A stretch of 64,000 nucleotides of DNA from Marvania coccoides (GCA_963854735.1 OY978099.1:1240001-1304000), one strand, 5' to 3'. Shown: positions 47,198 to 59,372, numbered from the stretch's first letter. A program made the numbers and translations. Notes: generated by a model from the sequence alone, not told the origin.

Positions 47198-48111
47198 TCA
47201 GAGCGCAACCCCTCGCATGCAAGAGGTCTCCGCCACAGCCAGAGGCGACCAAGGCACCCCCGCCCTCACCGCCGCCGCGTGGCGCCGCCTCAGCTCCTCT
47301 TCCCAGCGCTGCCGCCTCTCTGCCCACTCGCCGCTGCCTTCAAGCTCTGTAGGGAGCGAAAAGGCGAGCAGCGGGAGTGCTTCCTTGCTCAGCTCCCCTT
47401 CCGGTGCGTCCATAAGTCGAGTCGCCACGCTGCACAGCCGCAGTGTTGAGGTAGAAAGGCAGCGGCTGGCAGCTGTAGCGCCTGGCATGTCGTGAACAGC
47501 ATACACCACGGGATAGCCCAATAAACAGCCATTCAGCGTAGGCATGACTGGCGCGTCGTGCAACTCATCCAACGACACAATATTCACCGCTTCACCAGCG
47601 TTTGCGCATGTCGCAAGCAGGGCATTCTGCACCGTAGCTATTTTTTTTGAGAGCGCCGTTTCCTCTGCTTCAGTGGCCCATCTGGAGAAAAATCCTCCGC
47701 CAGGACGAGCGGAGAACTCTACAAAGCGAGGGTTCAGGGTTTGAGCCGCTTTGGGGTCCACCACGAGGCAGCAATCGCTCAACACTGCAACACAAAGCGG
47801 CGGTGATCGAAAGCCAGCGGGAAGCTGCTCTAAGCAGGCAGCCACGACGGTTGCGAGTTGGTTGGGATCCACAACGACGTAATCAACCAGGACTCCTGGT
47901 CGCAGGCCGCAGGCCAATGCTGTAATGTCGCCGAGAAGTGCCCAAGCAGCAGAGCGGAGACGGCGGTTGCTGCCGCATGACTGCAGAGGAGATGAATAAA
48001 GATAAATTAGTTGACATAGTAAATATAATGCATCCTTTGGGGTGCATCAGAGGGAGGGGGACTCGCCTTTCGCACGTTCGAGAGGGCTTGCTTGGCATTG
48101 AATTCAGACAT
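47198..48111 (-). CDS. C1orf74/UPF0739-like protein (DUF4504)
   Basis: Two exons, 48111-48067 and 47980-47198; 275 residues, TGA stop. Exon 1 encodes MSEFNAKQALSNVRK. The intron has a GC donor (GCGAGT) and CTGCAG acceptor, and the joint keeps frame into SCGSNRRLRSAAWALLGDIT. Blocks LVDYVVVDP and TLNGCLLGYPVVYAVHD resemble the GYPVxY core of the C1orf74 family, which has no known function in animals. No signal peptide or membrane segment is seen. The family match is by motif recall only and is tentative; the gene itself is well supported. Confidence 0.6.
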
Positions 48112-48423
48112 CCAAGTCTCAGCCGAGAATTGAGGTATTTGAGCTGCACTGGCGTCAACCCATCATTACAATTGTCTCAAAAACTGCGAATTTATGTATA
48201 AAAGCTGACAGCTTGACCATAATTTTGAGTTTTGAAATTTTATTTATTTTAGAAAAACTAAAACCTGCCAGGCTTGCTTCACAGGCACAGACAACAAACA
48301 ATTAAAAAAATTATATGACCTAAACTTCATTTTCTCGAGAAGAACGAACTCTATTATATATTTTTAGATTTAAAATTTTAAATTCAAGCATTTTCGACAA
48401 TACCAGCTCTAGACGGTATCAAA

Positions 48424-49526
48424 ATGTCTGATAAACCCGTCAAGGATTGGAGCATCGAGGAGGTGGCAGCCTGGGTGGAGTCCCTGGGGTTGAAAGCTCT
48501 CGTGCCTGCTGTTCAAGAAAACGCTGGTTTGTTTCTCTCTCCTTATCTCCCCCTCTTCTACATCATTCCCACTGGGATCTGCTCTTCTGTCATCACTGAC
48601 ACGGGTTCTCCCTTCCTGTAGTTTCTGGCCAAGACTTACTTGATCTTTCCGACGACGACTGGACAAGCTCTCTCCACGCCACCCGCCTGCAAATTCGCAA
48701 AATTAGAAATGCATTGAAAGCCCTGAAAACCCCACCCCCTGCACCTCCCGCCGCCGCCGGCGCTGAAGCCGTCTCTGCACCGCCACCTCCGCCCCGCGTT
48801 ACTAGCGGTGATCTTCAGGAGGCGTCTGCTCCCTTTCAAAGCTTCTCTGGCGGAGGAGACACGTTTTCACCCGCCGCCAATGCTGCTGTTGCCACCACCG
48901 CCGCCGCTGTTGCTTCTAACGGTCCCACGACTGTTGTCTCCTACCCGGCCATGGACGCGCCGCCCCCTACTTCAAACCCTCCCCCCGCTGCCGCTGCTCC
49001 ACCTCCCTTGGAGCAACAACATGAAGGTGCTCCTGGCATCGAGTACGGCATCCCACCGCCGCTGCCGCAGCAGCCCCCAATGGGCGCAGGTCCGCCTCCG
49101 CAGACCTACGGTGGCGGCATGCCTGGCGGGCCTCCGCCTGGCCCGTACGGAGCGCTGCCTCCTGCAGGGTACCCTGGTGGTCCAGGTGGGCCGCCTCCTG
49201 GGGCATATGGCCAAGGTCCGGCGCCGACAGTTTATCCTTACGGAGGAGGAGGCATGCCCTATGGAGGCCCGCCGCCGCAGCAGCCTTACCCCGTAGGCGA
49301 TCTTTACGGGCAGCAGCAGCCGTATGGAGGGCAGCAGCAGCCGTATGGCGCCCCACCACCTCCGTATTACGGTGGTCAGCCGCAGCCGCCGCAGCCTTAC
49401 GGCCAGCCGGGGTATCCGCCAAATCAAAACTATCAGGGGCAAGGCCCACCGATGTATTACGCGCCTCCCCCGGGGCAGCAGCAAGGGTACCGACCTCAGG
49501 GCCAAGACAGCTGCACGATTCAGTGA
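48424..49526 (+). CDS. SAM-domain protein with Pro/Gly/Tyr-rich tail and CaaX end
   Basis: Exons 48424-48526 and 48622-49526 give 335 residues, ending TGA. Residues 1-70 form a SAM domain (KDWSIEEVAAWVESLGL, SGQDLLDLSDDDW, ATRLQIRKIRNALKAL), a protein-, lipid- or RNA-binding helical module. The rest is disordered: alanine- and proline-rich, then PYG/PPG/QQPYG repeats of the kind found in phase-separating or membrane-scaffold proteins. The last four residues, CTIQ, fit a CaaX prenylation box; a terminal Gln favours farnesylation. A membrane-tethered scaffold is inferred. The intron donor is the less usual GTTTGT. Confidence 0.75.
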
Positions 49527-49875
49527 TTGTTGTTGTATTAACGGAGCAGCCCCAAAACTACTGAGAGGAAACAACACTTTCAATGCATAGTTAAGCCTGC
49601 ATTCTGATCTTCAGCCCCGCAGCAATACGTGTCCCTTAAACAACGTTTTGCTTACAAATTAAAGTCTTGACAACGATATGTTGACTTCCCCTTCGAAATT
49701 TTTCATATGCCCGAAGGATTATATGTGGATAGAAAGAGAAAAAAACATATTCAGGAGCTAACTAGCCTACAGGCAGCACAACAAAATTATAAGCTTGAAA
49801 TAAAAAGAAACAAAACAAATTATATATTGCAGCGGCCTGTTAGTCCTAACAAACAAAATTGCAGGGCTGCCTATT
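49527..49875. other. Convergent intergenic region
   Basis: 349 bp of AT-rich sequence between two 3' ends. Nothing else seen. Confidence 0.5.
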
Positions 49876-52800
49876 TCACATCACCGCCACCGGCCACTCT
49901 GCGGCAGCGCTGAGATCCGAGGTGTTGGCCCGCATTACCGCCATCTGCAGCACATTCAACGCCGCCGGCGCCTCCACCGCCATTCTCGCCATCGCCGTCC
50001 TCGACAGCCGCAGCACCCTGCACGCCACGCTGGCGCACACCGCGCGCGTGCCGTGCGGCCGCGCCAGGTAGAAATCAGTGCTGCCTGCCACGCAGCCGGG
50101 CCCCAATTCATACGACCGCACCCTCACGCTGCGCACCCGCTGCGTGGACCCGTCCTGCTGCCCGTACTCTCCTTCCCTATGCGTCACAAACTGGTCCACC
50201 CGCACCACCCCCCTTTCCACCAAGAACAGCTCGTTCGCGGGGTCGCCCGGCTGCCACAGCGCCTCCCCACGCCGCACGGAGCGCCGCCCGAGGTACCGCC
50301 GCAGCGTGGCGGCCATGGCGTCGGCGTTGGATGGCGCCGTCAGCGGCATCTTCTCCAGGTGCGACACCAGGAGGTCTTTCAGCGAAGTGCCGGCGCCGGG
50401 CGGCGTGCACAGCCCAAACTGCACCGCAACCTCCAGCATGGCATCCTCGCAGTACCGCAGCCCCTCCTCCAGCGTCGGAAAACTGAAAGCTTCGGGTTCC
50501 AGATCATCTGTGGGCGGCAGCACCTCGAATTGAGCGTCATCGCCCATCGCCGGCGGCCATTCGTCCGCCTGCGCGTCCAGGGAGGCGGCGGAAGGGACGG
50601 GAGGGGGCGGGGGCTGCAGCTCCGGCGGCCACCGCATCGCCCGCAGCCTCACGTCATTCACGTTCAGCAGGTTGGCGATGCCGTCGCCTTGTGTACCAGT
50701 GATCACTGGAGTGACCCCCAGCGCCTCCATTTCGCGCATGCTGTCCGCCACGGTGCGCGCCCCTGACGAATCCATGCCCGAGACCTTTGAAAAATCGACC
50801 ACCATGAATTTGGGCGCCACCGCCAGCGCCGCCAGCGCCTGCTCCTGTTTGTGTCCAGCGTAATCCTCGCCCGTGCTCTGTATGCTGTGCTGAATGGCCT
50901 CCTCCAGCCGCTGCTGCTCCTGCCCCTCGGAGTGCCCCTGCCCGCCCAGCCGGGCGGCCGCTTCGTTCAGTTTGGCCCCAATATGGTGTGCCGATCCGAA
51001 GAACACAAAACCTTGCAGCTGGGCGGTGGCGACGTGGGAGTCCCACAGCAGGTCCAACGCGGCGCGGTGCTCCACGGTGCGCACCACCGAGGAGCGCTCC
51101 CGCCCCGCCTTGAAGGTGTTGACCTGGCTGCGGGCGTAAGCGTAGGCAAAGAACAGGGTGGCGAAAACGATGCCAGCAGCAATGCCGCCCTCCAGACCCC
51201 ACTGCATGATGCTACCAAACGTCATCCACAGCAGCGCGTACTCTGCAGGGTTTTAAATGAAGGGAAAAGGAAAGGGGGGGGGTCATATCATAGACTTAAA
51301 AAATGCAAAATGTCAATGTAAATATGAAGTTGAAAAAAATGGTATGTAAAAAAAGTGAAGTAATAAAATCTCAGAGCTTGCTTTAAACGGCTGTAGAAAC
51401 CCACTGCAAATTTATTTAGATTTCCATTCCGTAGTTCACTCCTACTCACCGACTTTTGTGAGTTTGAATGCGGAAAGAAACAGCCAGTCCCTTGCGATCT
51501 CCACGCCAAACCACAGCAGCAGCGCCCCCAGGAAGAAGTTGGGGAGGTAGTTGGTGACGGAGAAGGGCACCGCAAACACCAGCACCTCAGCTGCAACAAT
51601 AATCCAGCCGTTGACCCGAGACTGAACGCCAGCCCTCATGGAGAAGATGGTCTGGGAAAAGATGTAGGAACCGGTGTAGCCGACGCCGCACAGTCCAGTG
51701 GCCATGTTTGAGAAAGCTGCAAAAAAAAAGGGGTGAAATGAAGTAAGCGATAGTTGGAGGGGAGAGAGGCTTGAAAAGATCTGAATGAATCAATAAAACC
51801 TCTCATTATTGCATAAATAAAGTGAAGAAATAGAAAATGCAGCATGATTTTGCATCAGCTGTCACACTTCGCGGTGAATTATAGAAAAAACTAAAGCAAT
51901 TGGGCTCCATGCAACGCGTGGAAGCAAAATTCATACCAACTGTGGTCAGCTCTCGGTTGAAGTCAAGCTTGTAGGGCAGGTCCTGTTGAATGGCGGCGAT
52001 GTCCATGCACGAGCCGAAAATGACCACCATCAGCAGCCCCAGGGCCTTTCCAGCCTGGCGCCAGATGGCGGGGAAGTAGATTCCAGACATCTTCCAGTCT
52101 TTAAAGTGGTACAGGCTCCAGAGCTTCCAAAACTGGACATTTTCAGCCTGCGAATAATAGATAATAGTACCAGGAGAATAAATTAAAAAAAGAGCACACC
52201 ATTAAAACAAATGACACGCAGTGACTAAAGATGGTCGTTTTCTTCATTCGACGTACTGCAGGGGGCAGCACCCATCCGGTGGCCTGTGCCTGCGCCAGAG
52301 AGACCCCCGACAGCATGAGCACGACGTGGAAGAGGGCCACCAAGCCAATGAGGACCGAAGGCAGTGCCAGAGGGCTTCTAGCGTGCTCTAGCGTCAGCAT
52401 CATCGCTGCGCATGAAAGCACGGTGGGAATGAACTTGAGGAGCGGCAGGCGGTGGAACAGCCCGATCCAGGACGTAATTGACCCGATTTCGACGCTGACG
52501 CCAAGTCCGGCGCCGGAGGCGATGCAAAAGTAGCCGACGTAGGCCAGGTAGCCGCCCATGACTGGGAGAGGGATAAACTGGACAAACTCCGCCCACGACA
52601 TCTTGGCTGCAGGAGAAAAAAAATGGAGGAAGAAGGAGGAAACGAGGAAGAATTTTCTTAATTTTGGCAACAGGACGAAAATTGAGAGAAAACAAGCCGT
52701 TTATCACGATTTAAAGCACCACAAAATGCGGCCTAAGGATAATCAAAAAAAGAAAGAATTTAAAGGGAAGACTTGCCTACTATCATTGTGCCCACCCCAA

Positions 52801-53892
52801 CGAAGAAGGTGCTGAGCGTCATCGTCAGCAGGGAAGTGCCCAGCGCGGTGGCAGCGCCGTACCCAGCTTCTAGAGTCAGCATGGCCACAGAAGAGGCCAT
52901 GGCCGACAGAAAAATGATGCCTGCAAACAAAGACATTGTAATATATAATGCGACATTCGTGCTGAATTATTGTTATTATTATTATTATCTGCAGAATATA
53001 ATGTGCAGCGTGAATTGACAAATTGAACGCACCAACGTCCTGCACCTGCCCCACGGCGAAGGGCAGCGAGCTGACCATGCAAAAAATGGCCTGGTGCAGC
53101 GCCGATGACAGGAAGAAAAATTTGCACATCAAATCGACGTAGGGCGAGTAGAGGGGGTCTCTAAACACAATGGCAGCGAACGCCACCAGCGCAGGGATGC
53201 CCGCGGTGGCATTAATAACCCCGAACACCACCCCTTTCACCACTGAGCTGCTGGATTGAGGGCCTTCGACCGAAACGGCGGGGTCATTGTCGTTGCGTTT
53301 CGCCATCAGCCGCCGTAGGAGCGGCACCGACAGCTCGTCATGCGGGGAAAACGCCATGCTGGGGTCGTCGGTGAGGGGGGACATCACGCCGGCGCCCTTC
53401 TCTGCAGCATCATCGCCCCCCTCGGCATCGAAAACCGCCTCCTCGTCGTAAGAATGCAGCGTCCCTGAGAGCTCCCTTGAAACCTGAGGAGGGGTGGAAA
53501 GATTAAAATCAAAATAAGCCTTAACAGAGCAGCCAGTGCATGTAAATTAGGGTAAAAACGGAGAGGAATTGCCGGGAAAAAGTGTGCGTCAAAATATGGT
53601 CAAGGGAGATGATCAAGGGGGTGCAGCGGACCTGGTGGGCGAGCTGCTGGGGTCGTCTCCTGGAGCGCATGAGGTACCCGAGTCCATGGCCAGGCGATGT
53701 GCCGTAGCTGAGCGACATGTGGGGGCTGAAGTTAATATCAGCGGTGGGAGAATCCCCGACATCGCCCGGCGTGGAAGCGCTCTCAAAGAGGTAAGTGTGG
53801 CTGACGGATGAGCCGGGGATGTCCATCCCCCTGCCCGTGCGAATGGAACCGACGCTGGGCTCCCGCTCCCCTGCCCCATTGGGCAAAGACAT
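49876..53892 (-). CDS. SulP/SLC26 anion transporter with STAS and cyclic-nucleotide-binding domains
   Basis: Seven exons: 53892-53632, 53483-53033, 52920-52777, 52606-52257, about 52147-51937, 51716-51450 and 51242-49876; 1,016 residues, TGA stop. An N-terminal disordered region of about 170 residues is followed by a SulP membrane domain, with GVVFGVINATAGIPALVAFA, FIPLPVMGGYLAYVGYFCIA and TGLCGVGYTGSYIFSQTIFS. A cytoplasmic STAS domain (KFMVVDFSKVSGMDSSGA) and a cNMP-binding fold near the C-terminus (VRRGEALWQPGDPANELFLV) complete it. SulP-STAS-cNMP fusions are related to fungal vacuolar Ygr125w/Vsb1-type proteins. Substrate and membrane are not determined. The third intron starts with GC (GCAAGT near 52776). 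Confidence 0.88.
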
Positions 53893-54252
53893 TATATTTA
53901 AATTAGACCTAAGCGCCGGTTGTGGCAATTCGCGCGCGTGCTTTACACCATTCGGAGAAGAAATCCAGTTGCATTGAAAATTAAATTCGTATGCGGGTGA
54001 ATAAAGCAGGAGCACTTCACGTTCCTCGCTTTAGTCCTTGGCCGCCCTTTTTAAAATATGCGACTCGTTGTTCAATAAATCAATTAAAATCAGCTTTATA
54101 AGATACTCACTACATTATTTAAACTATCTACGACACGAAATAAAGGAAATATGCAAGCCTTTCCCCACCAGTCTTAAAATTTCTGAAATGTTCAAAGAGG
54201 GATTCTAAAGGGAACAACAGCCAATCAAATATAAAGCAACGTGGATGTTCAG
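53893..54252. other. Intergenic, 360 bp
   Basis: Upstream of the SulP gene and downstream of the MFS gene. AT-rich; no element recognised. Confidence 0.5.
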
Positions 54253-56120
54253 TCAATCCATGGCTTGGGAAACGTGCTCCAGCAGCGCTGCTGGGTCTGC
54301 TTCGTTGACGTTGACCTCTGGCGGTGACATAGGGACTGCTACATGGATGTGGTGAACCCTCTCCAGGGCAGCAAAGTCCCCTTCAGCAGGCCGAATCCAG
54401 CGCTGCGTCAGGGTGATCAGCAGCGGCGAGGAAATGGCGATGGCGGCAATCACAGCCCATAGTGATCTTCCGTCGCAGGTTGCCGCTTCGTCGGCTGTGC
54501 AGCTGCCTTCTCCGGGGCAGTAGCGCTGCAGCAGCGCCCCTGAGATCACGCCAGTGGGCAGCATTGCGAGGAATAGCGGAGCTGATGTCAATGCGACGAA
54601 CAAGCCTTCCCTGCCGTCAGGTGCTACAGACATGGCGTAGTCATACCTGCGCTTTAAAGCACAATTCTAGTTGAATTCCATTTTTTTCATGGGGGGCTTT
54701 TGTAGAGTTTTTTTTTAAGTACAGGGAGCAAAGGGGGGATTTGTTTTCTACTTTTCTGTCGCACCATCGAGGACTCCACACAGCTTCCCCGAGGGACAGC
54801 GTGGCTACGAATGCAGCGGTGGGCCACAGGGAGGGCACAGCCACGATCCAGAGCGGCGACAGCGCGCTGATCCACCCACCGTAGTGAATAGCGTCAAACG
54901 GGGCAAAGCGAGATGTCACTGCCCCCACTATGGGCACCAGCACAATGATCATTGCTGGGTTGATGGCGTAGATTGCCCCGATCGGTACATCACAGCCGAA
55001 CGCGCGCAGCTGCATGGTTCAATAGCAAAGGGTGGGGTTGGAGGGGGGGAGTCCATGCACGTATACATGAGCATTCAGGGGCACTCTTCACCTACATCTT
55101 GGGTAGAGTTGCATCAAGGTGCTTGAACAGGCTTTTAAGATTTACTGTCAGCAAGCACATGCAAAGGAATTTCTTGAAGCCCGGCGACATAAAAATGACC
55201 TTCAACGAGCTCCAAAACTCCTCTCTACGGTGGATTATAGACTCTTTACGCTTATGCTCGGATGTCAACGGCGCGTAGAGCTCTTCCTCTTCATCAACGT
55301 CGCTGGTTTCGACTGTGAACAGGCTCACCATGGGCTCGCGGAGGAAAGCTGTCAAAATCAGTCCAGCGAAAGAAGTGACGCAGCCCGACAGCACAAAGAG
55401 ACGCGTGCCGCTGTTGAACACATGGCTACGGTGCAGAATTGCAATATTAAAGCCGTCCTTGAAGGAAATGCGGAAAACGTCGAGGAGAAGTCCCTACGCA
55501 CAGCAACTAAGAAGTCACACGCTAGTAGGATGGTATTTGATAAATAATCAAAACGCGTTGAAAATACACCATCTTACCATCGCAAGGGCAGCTATATTCA
55601 TCAGAGTGTAGAAGAGACTGAACGCAAACCCACGATTGTGTGTTGTTGTGAATCTTTTCACCGCAATCGTCATAACTGGCACGCCGAGTGCGCCTGCAAG
55701 TGCATTTGGGCCCAGCAGCATGCCCAGGAACATCCAGGACGATGTCGTACATGCCATCACTATCCTCGAGCAAAAATTGATCGAGAAACAAAGCAACAAG
55801 CTGCGCTTGATGCCCAGGAAATCAATGGCGCCGCCTAAAATGAGGCCATATAGAGTCAAGATGGAGCCCCAAACCCCGAAGATGCTGCCTGCTTTGATGT
55901 CGTCGATATTAAACTCTTCGCTGAGATAAAGCGTCAATATTCGTGACATGCTGAAATACTGGTACGCCTCCAGAATCTTTAGAATGAAAATCAGCCATAG
56001 ATCTCTGCAAAACAGGATCGCACCAGTTTTCGAGGTAGGAAATTTAACATGAGCTGCTATTGTTTCAAGCATAAAAGCGCACCTAGGACTCTCCCTGAGA
56101 GACGCAAAGCCTGTCTGCAT
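54253..56120 (-). CDS. MFS transporter B, tandem copy with an in-frame TAG
   Basis: Four exons, 56120-55578, 55493-55092, 55009-54765 and 54646-54253, sum to 1,584 nt, 527 codons plus TGA. Twelve-helix MFS protein; landmarks are YLSEEFNIDDIKAGSIFGVW, LGPNALAGALGVPVMTIAVK, HNRGFAFSLFYTLMNIAAL and FVATLSLGEAVWSPRW. The frame holds only if exon 2 ends CCC AAG ATG TAG before GTGAAG. The TAG (about 55092-55094) sits where paralog A has CAG just before its intron. The alternative donor two codons earlier (GTAGGT) loses frame. No other lesion is seen. So the gene is either newly inactivated, or TAG is read as glutamine. Substrate unknown. Confidence 0.75.
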
Positions 56121-56471
56121 ATTGCGTATTAATCCTTTTATTATTAGAATCTACTAAAACAACGAGTGCGTGCAAAATCGGCGAATATTTTGCCGGTCAA
56201 CATAGCAGTCCAGAATATTTGACCATGTTAAAATGACGCTTATTGCAGCTGAAAAGGTTGGCAATTGCCCCTCGTTTCCCTCTTACAGGCAGCGCAATTG
56301 CGGCCATATCAAAGATATATTTGGTAGCCACTCTTTTACTGGGATAGAATTTACTCAAAGCAATACGCATGGGAAGAAAGAAATCATTCATGCAAAAAAA
56401 TGGAAAGAAATACAAAACTACAGGATTGAATTACAAAAAAAACATATACACGGTTCTGTTTCCCTCTTCGT
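56121..56471. other. Spacer between tandem MFS genes
   Basis: 351 bp, AT-rich; must carry the 3' end of copy A and the promoter of copy B. No element recognised. Confidence 0.5.
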
Positions 56472-58770
56472 TCATCGGTCTCTGCTGCTCCGCCTTGCCT
56501 GGCTGACGTGCTCCAGCACTGCTGTTGGACCAGCCTCATTCACGTCCACCTCTGGCTCACGCACCCTCTCCACCGCGTCCACCCGCTCCAGGTCCAGGGT
56601 TGGAAAGTCGCCAGCAGCGGGGCGGACCCACTGCTGCGTCAGCATAATCAGCAGCGGCGATGAAATCGAAATTCCGGCCACCCACCCCCACAGCGACCGC
56701 CCATCGCAGTACTCGACCTTTGCACACTCCTGTCCTTCCGCTGCAGGGCAGTACTGCTGCAGCAGCGCCCCTGAAATCATGCCAGTGGGCAGCATCGCCA
56801 GAAAAAGCGGAGCAGACGTCAGTGCCGTGAACAGACCCTCTTTGCCATCAGGAGCCACCGACATCGAGTAGTCGTACCTGCATGCCAGTCATTCTTGAGT
56901 TTATTTTTAATCAATTCATAGCTATTGTTTTTTCTTTCCGCACCATCGAGGGCTCCACACGGCTTCTCCCAGCGACAGCGTCGCCACAAAAGCAGCTGTG
57001 GCCCACAGGGAGGGTACTGCCACGATCCAGAGCGGGCTGACGGCGCTCACCCAGCCTCCATAGTGAATCCTGCAAGGAAACGCAGCGAGAGTACCTCGGT
57101 TAAAAAACAAACTATATATATTTTCAGTCCATCCAGAAGGTACTTTAAGCTGGCTAAGAGACAAATTTCGGCCATTTAGCGTAAATAAAAGGCAGTAAAA
57201 GCAGAAACAATTGCGTACATGTCAAAGTGGGCAAGCCTGGTGGTGAGAGCACCTACGATGGGCACCAGGCCGATGATCATGGCGGGATTGATGGAGTAGA
57301 TGGCACCAATGGGGGTGTTGCAGCCATAAGCGCGCAACTGGAGAGTGAAAATCGCGTAAAATAAGGAAGCTGTTAGAAAAATGGCGACTGAGGAGCGACT
57401 GGGAATATCTATTGGATCTTCTGGAGAAGAATATAATATAGAATGGAAAGGCCCCGCACCTGGAACTTCGGAAGGGTGGCGTCGAGGTGCCGAAACAGAC
57501 TCTTGAGGTTGACAGTAAAAAAGCAAAAAAAAAGAAATTTCACAAAGCCACGGGACACATAAATTTCTTTTACAGAGCGCGCAAATTCGGCCATGCGCTG
57601 CCCCAGGGTGAGCTTCGGTTGTTTCTGACGCTGTTCCCGAGACCCAGAAGGCCTGCTGTCACCCATCAGCGCCGCAGTTTCCGCTCTCTCCTCCACTCCG
57701 CCTTCTAGTGCTCCGCTGCTGCCATTGCCGTGTTTGTGGATCGCTGGCTCCTTAATGGCGAGCGTGATGACGAGTCCAATTGCTGAGGTGAGGCAGCCGG
57801 TGAGGACGAAGAGCCGGGTGCCGTTGTTAAGGACGCTGTGGCTGGTGAAAAAAGAAACGTTGAAGCCATCCTTGAAAGTAATGCGAAAAAGATCCAAAAG
57901 CAGGCCCTGAAAACAACAGATTAGGCAGGATTTAGTATAGTATTCTAATATTATATATATATATATATATATACACATAAGGAGAGTTTCAAGTAAAACA
58001 CAAATTATCTTCTACTTGCCTGCAGCAGCGCTGCCACGTTCATGAGTGAATAAAAAACGCTAAAAGCGAAACCACGGTTGTGTTCTGGAAGAAAAAAAAA
58101 GAAAAAAAGGGAGGATTTTATTGTTGGTAGCGCAATGTATGTAGGACAGGAAAAAAATTAAAAAAAATTAACGCTGGACTAAAGTCTGATACGGGGCCTT
58201 AGTTGCCTTTTTGTGTGTAATTTATACCCTGTAACGTGACGAACCTGTGGTGAAGCGCTTCACTGCAATGGTAAGGACTGGCACACCCAGGGCGCCGGCG
58301 ATGGCGTTGGGGCCTAAGGTCATGAAGAGCATGAGCCACGGCGTGGTGGTGCACGCCATAACGAGGCGGCTAAAGAAGCTGACGAAAAAGCATATCGCAA
58401 GGCTGATTTTTATGCCCAGAGCGTCTATGGCGCCGCCCAAAAACAGGCCGTAGACCGTGAGCAAGGAGCCCCACAGTCCATAGGCTGTGCCGCTCTGAAC
58501 GTCGGTGAGTCCGAACTCTTCGCTGAGATAAAGCGCCATAATGCGGGACAGTGAGAAAAATTCATAGCTGGCGAAAACTTTGAGGACAAACACGAACAGC
58601 AGCTCCCTGGATTGGGCAAGGTTGAGAGACTGAGAAGAGAACTGTGCCTTTACGCGTTGCAACAAACTTGCAGGCTTTTCATCAGAAAATTCTCGGTTGC
58701 CACTGTTGGTAACCAACCTAGAGCTGCCTTTCAGTGCCGCCACACCAAACGTTGCGCATGTGGGGGGCAT
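56472..58770 (-). CDS. MFS transporter A, tandem copy
   Basis: Six exons: 58770-58245, 58084-58020, 57906-57460, 57337-57219, 57069-56944 and 56877-56472; 562 residues, TGA stop. The ATG at 58770 was chosen; a GTG lies three codons upstream. It is a clear duplicate of B: YLSEEFGLTDVQSGTAYGLW, LGPNAIAGALGVPVLTIAVK, NRGFAFSVFYSLMNVAAL, SPRWYDYSMSVAPDGKEGLF. It differs by an extra N-terminal cytosolic stretch, a longer central loop and an additional intron at FDM/IHYGGW. The exon-2 donor is GC (GCAAGT at 58019). Intron 1 holds a degenerate LINE 3' end. Twelve membrane segments of the major facilitator type; substrate unknown. Confidence 0.85.
57949..57973. repeat. (AT)n microsatellite in MFS A intron
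   Basis: About 12 TA units within the second intron. Confidence 0.85.
58172..58236 (+). repeat. Degenerate LINE 3'-end relic in an intron
   Basis: Resembles the unit at 28484-28562 (GGGGCCTTAGTTGCCTTTTT, then ACCCTGTAA) but lacks the TGTA tail. It lies in intron 1 of MFS A. Confidence 0.6.
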
Positions 58771-59372
58771 ATCGATCACTCGATCTCAGAAAACATAAGA
58801 ATGTTCTTTTCTTGACAAATGAAGAATTTGGGGATCATTTCATCCGATTTGATTTTTTTTTAAAGAGAAAGGGACGACAAATGGGCATGCGAGGCTCCCA
58901 AAAAGTGGGATCATGCCACAATTAACAAAACATAAAAATGAATGTAAGCTCGGAAGGGAAATCGCCAATCCAGGCGGCAGCTAATTCTTTCCTCCCACTG
59001 CAGCTGTGGTAATCAAGAGGAGCCTGGCAGGTCCCTTTCCTAGTGGCCCTGCGCTTTCTTCAGTCTCGCGCGGCGGCTGCCCACGTGTCCGGCATCCTGA
59101 TGAAGACAGCCTGCATCTGATGGAACGCTCTCTCGCCGTTTTCATCATTGATTATCTTATATAATTACGAGACCACACAAAGAAGGATAGAGACATAAAT
59201 GCATGGTAAAATACAAAGGAATGCAGGAAATCTCAAGAGAGAAAGACAGATATCAAATAAAAAATTCAACTGCAATGTCCAAAACGTGACGCTCAAACCA
59301 TGCAATGCTGGTCTTCTTCTTCATCGTCTACCACAATCTCACACCATGTAACACATATTTCTGATGGATAGT
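58771..59372. other. Intergenic, 602 bp
   Basis: 5' flank of MFS A and 3' flank of the kinase. A slightly GC-richer patch at 58970-59120 has no usable frame. Confidence 0.45.

Noticed and set aside
55092..55100. GTAGGT donor in MFS B that would avoid the TAG
   Set aside because: Leaves the exon in phase 2 while the only good acceptor (before CTGCGCGC) needs phase 0, so the conserved downstream protein would be lost.
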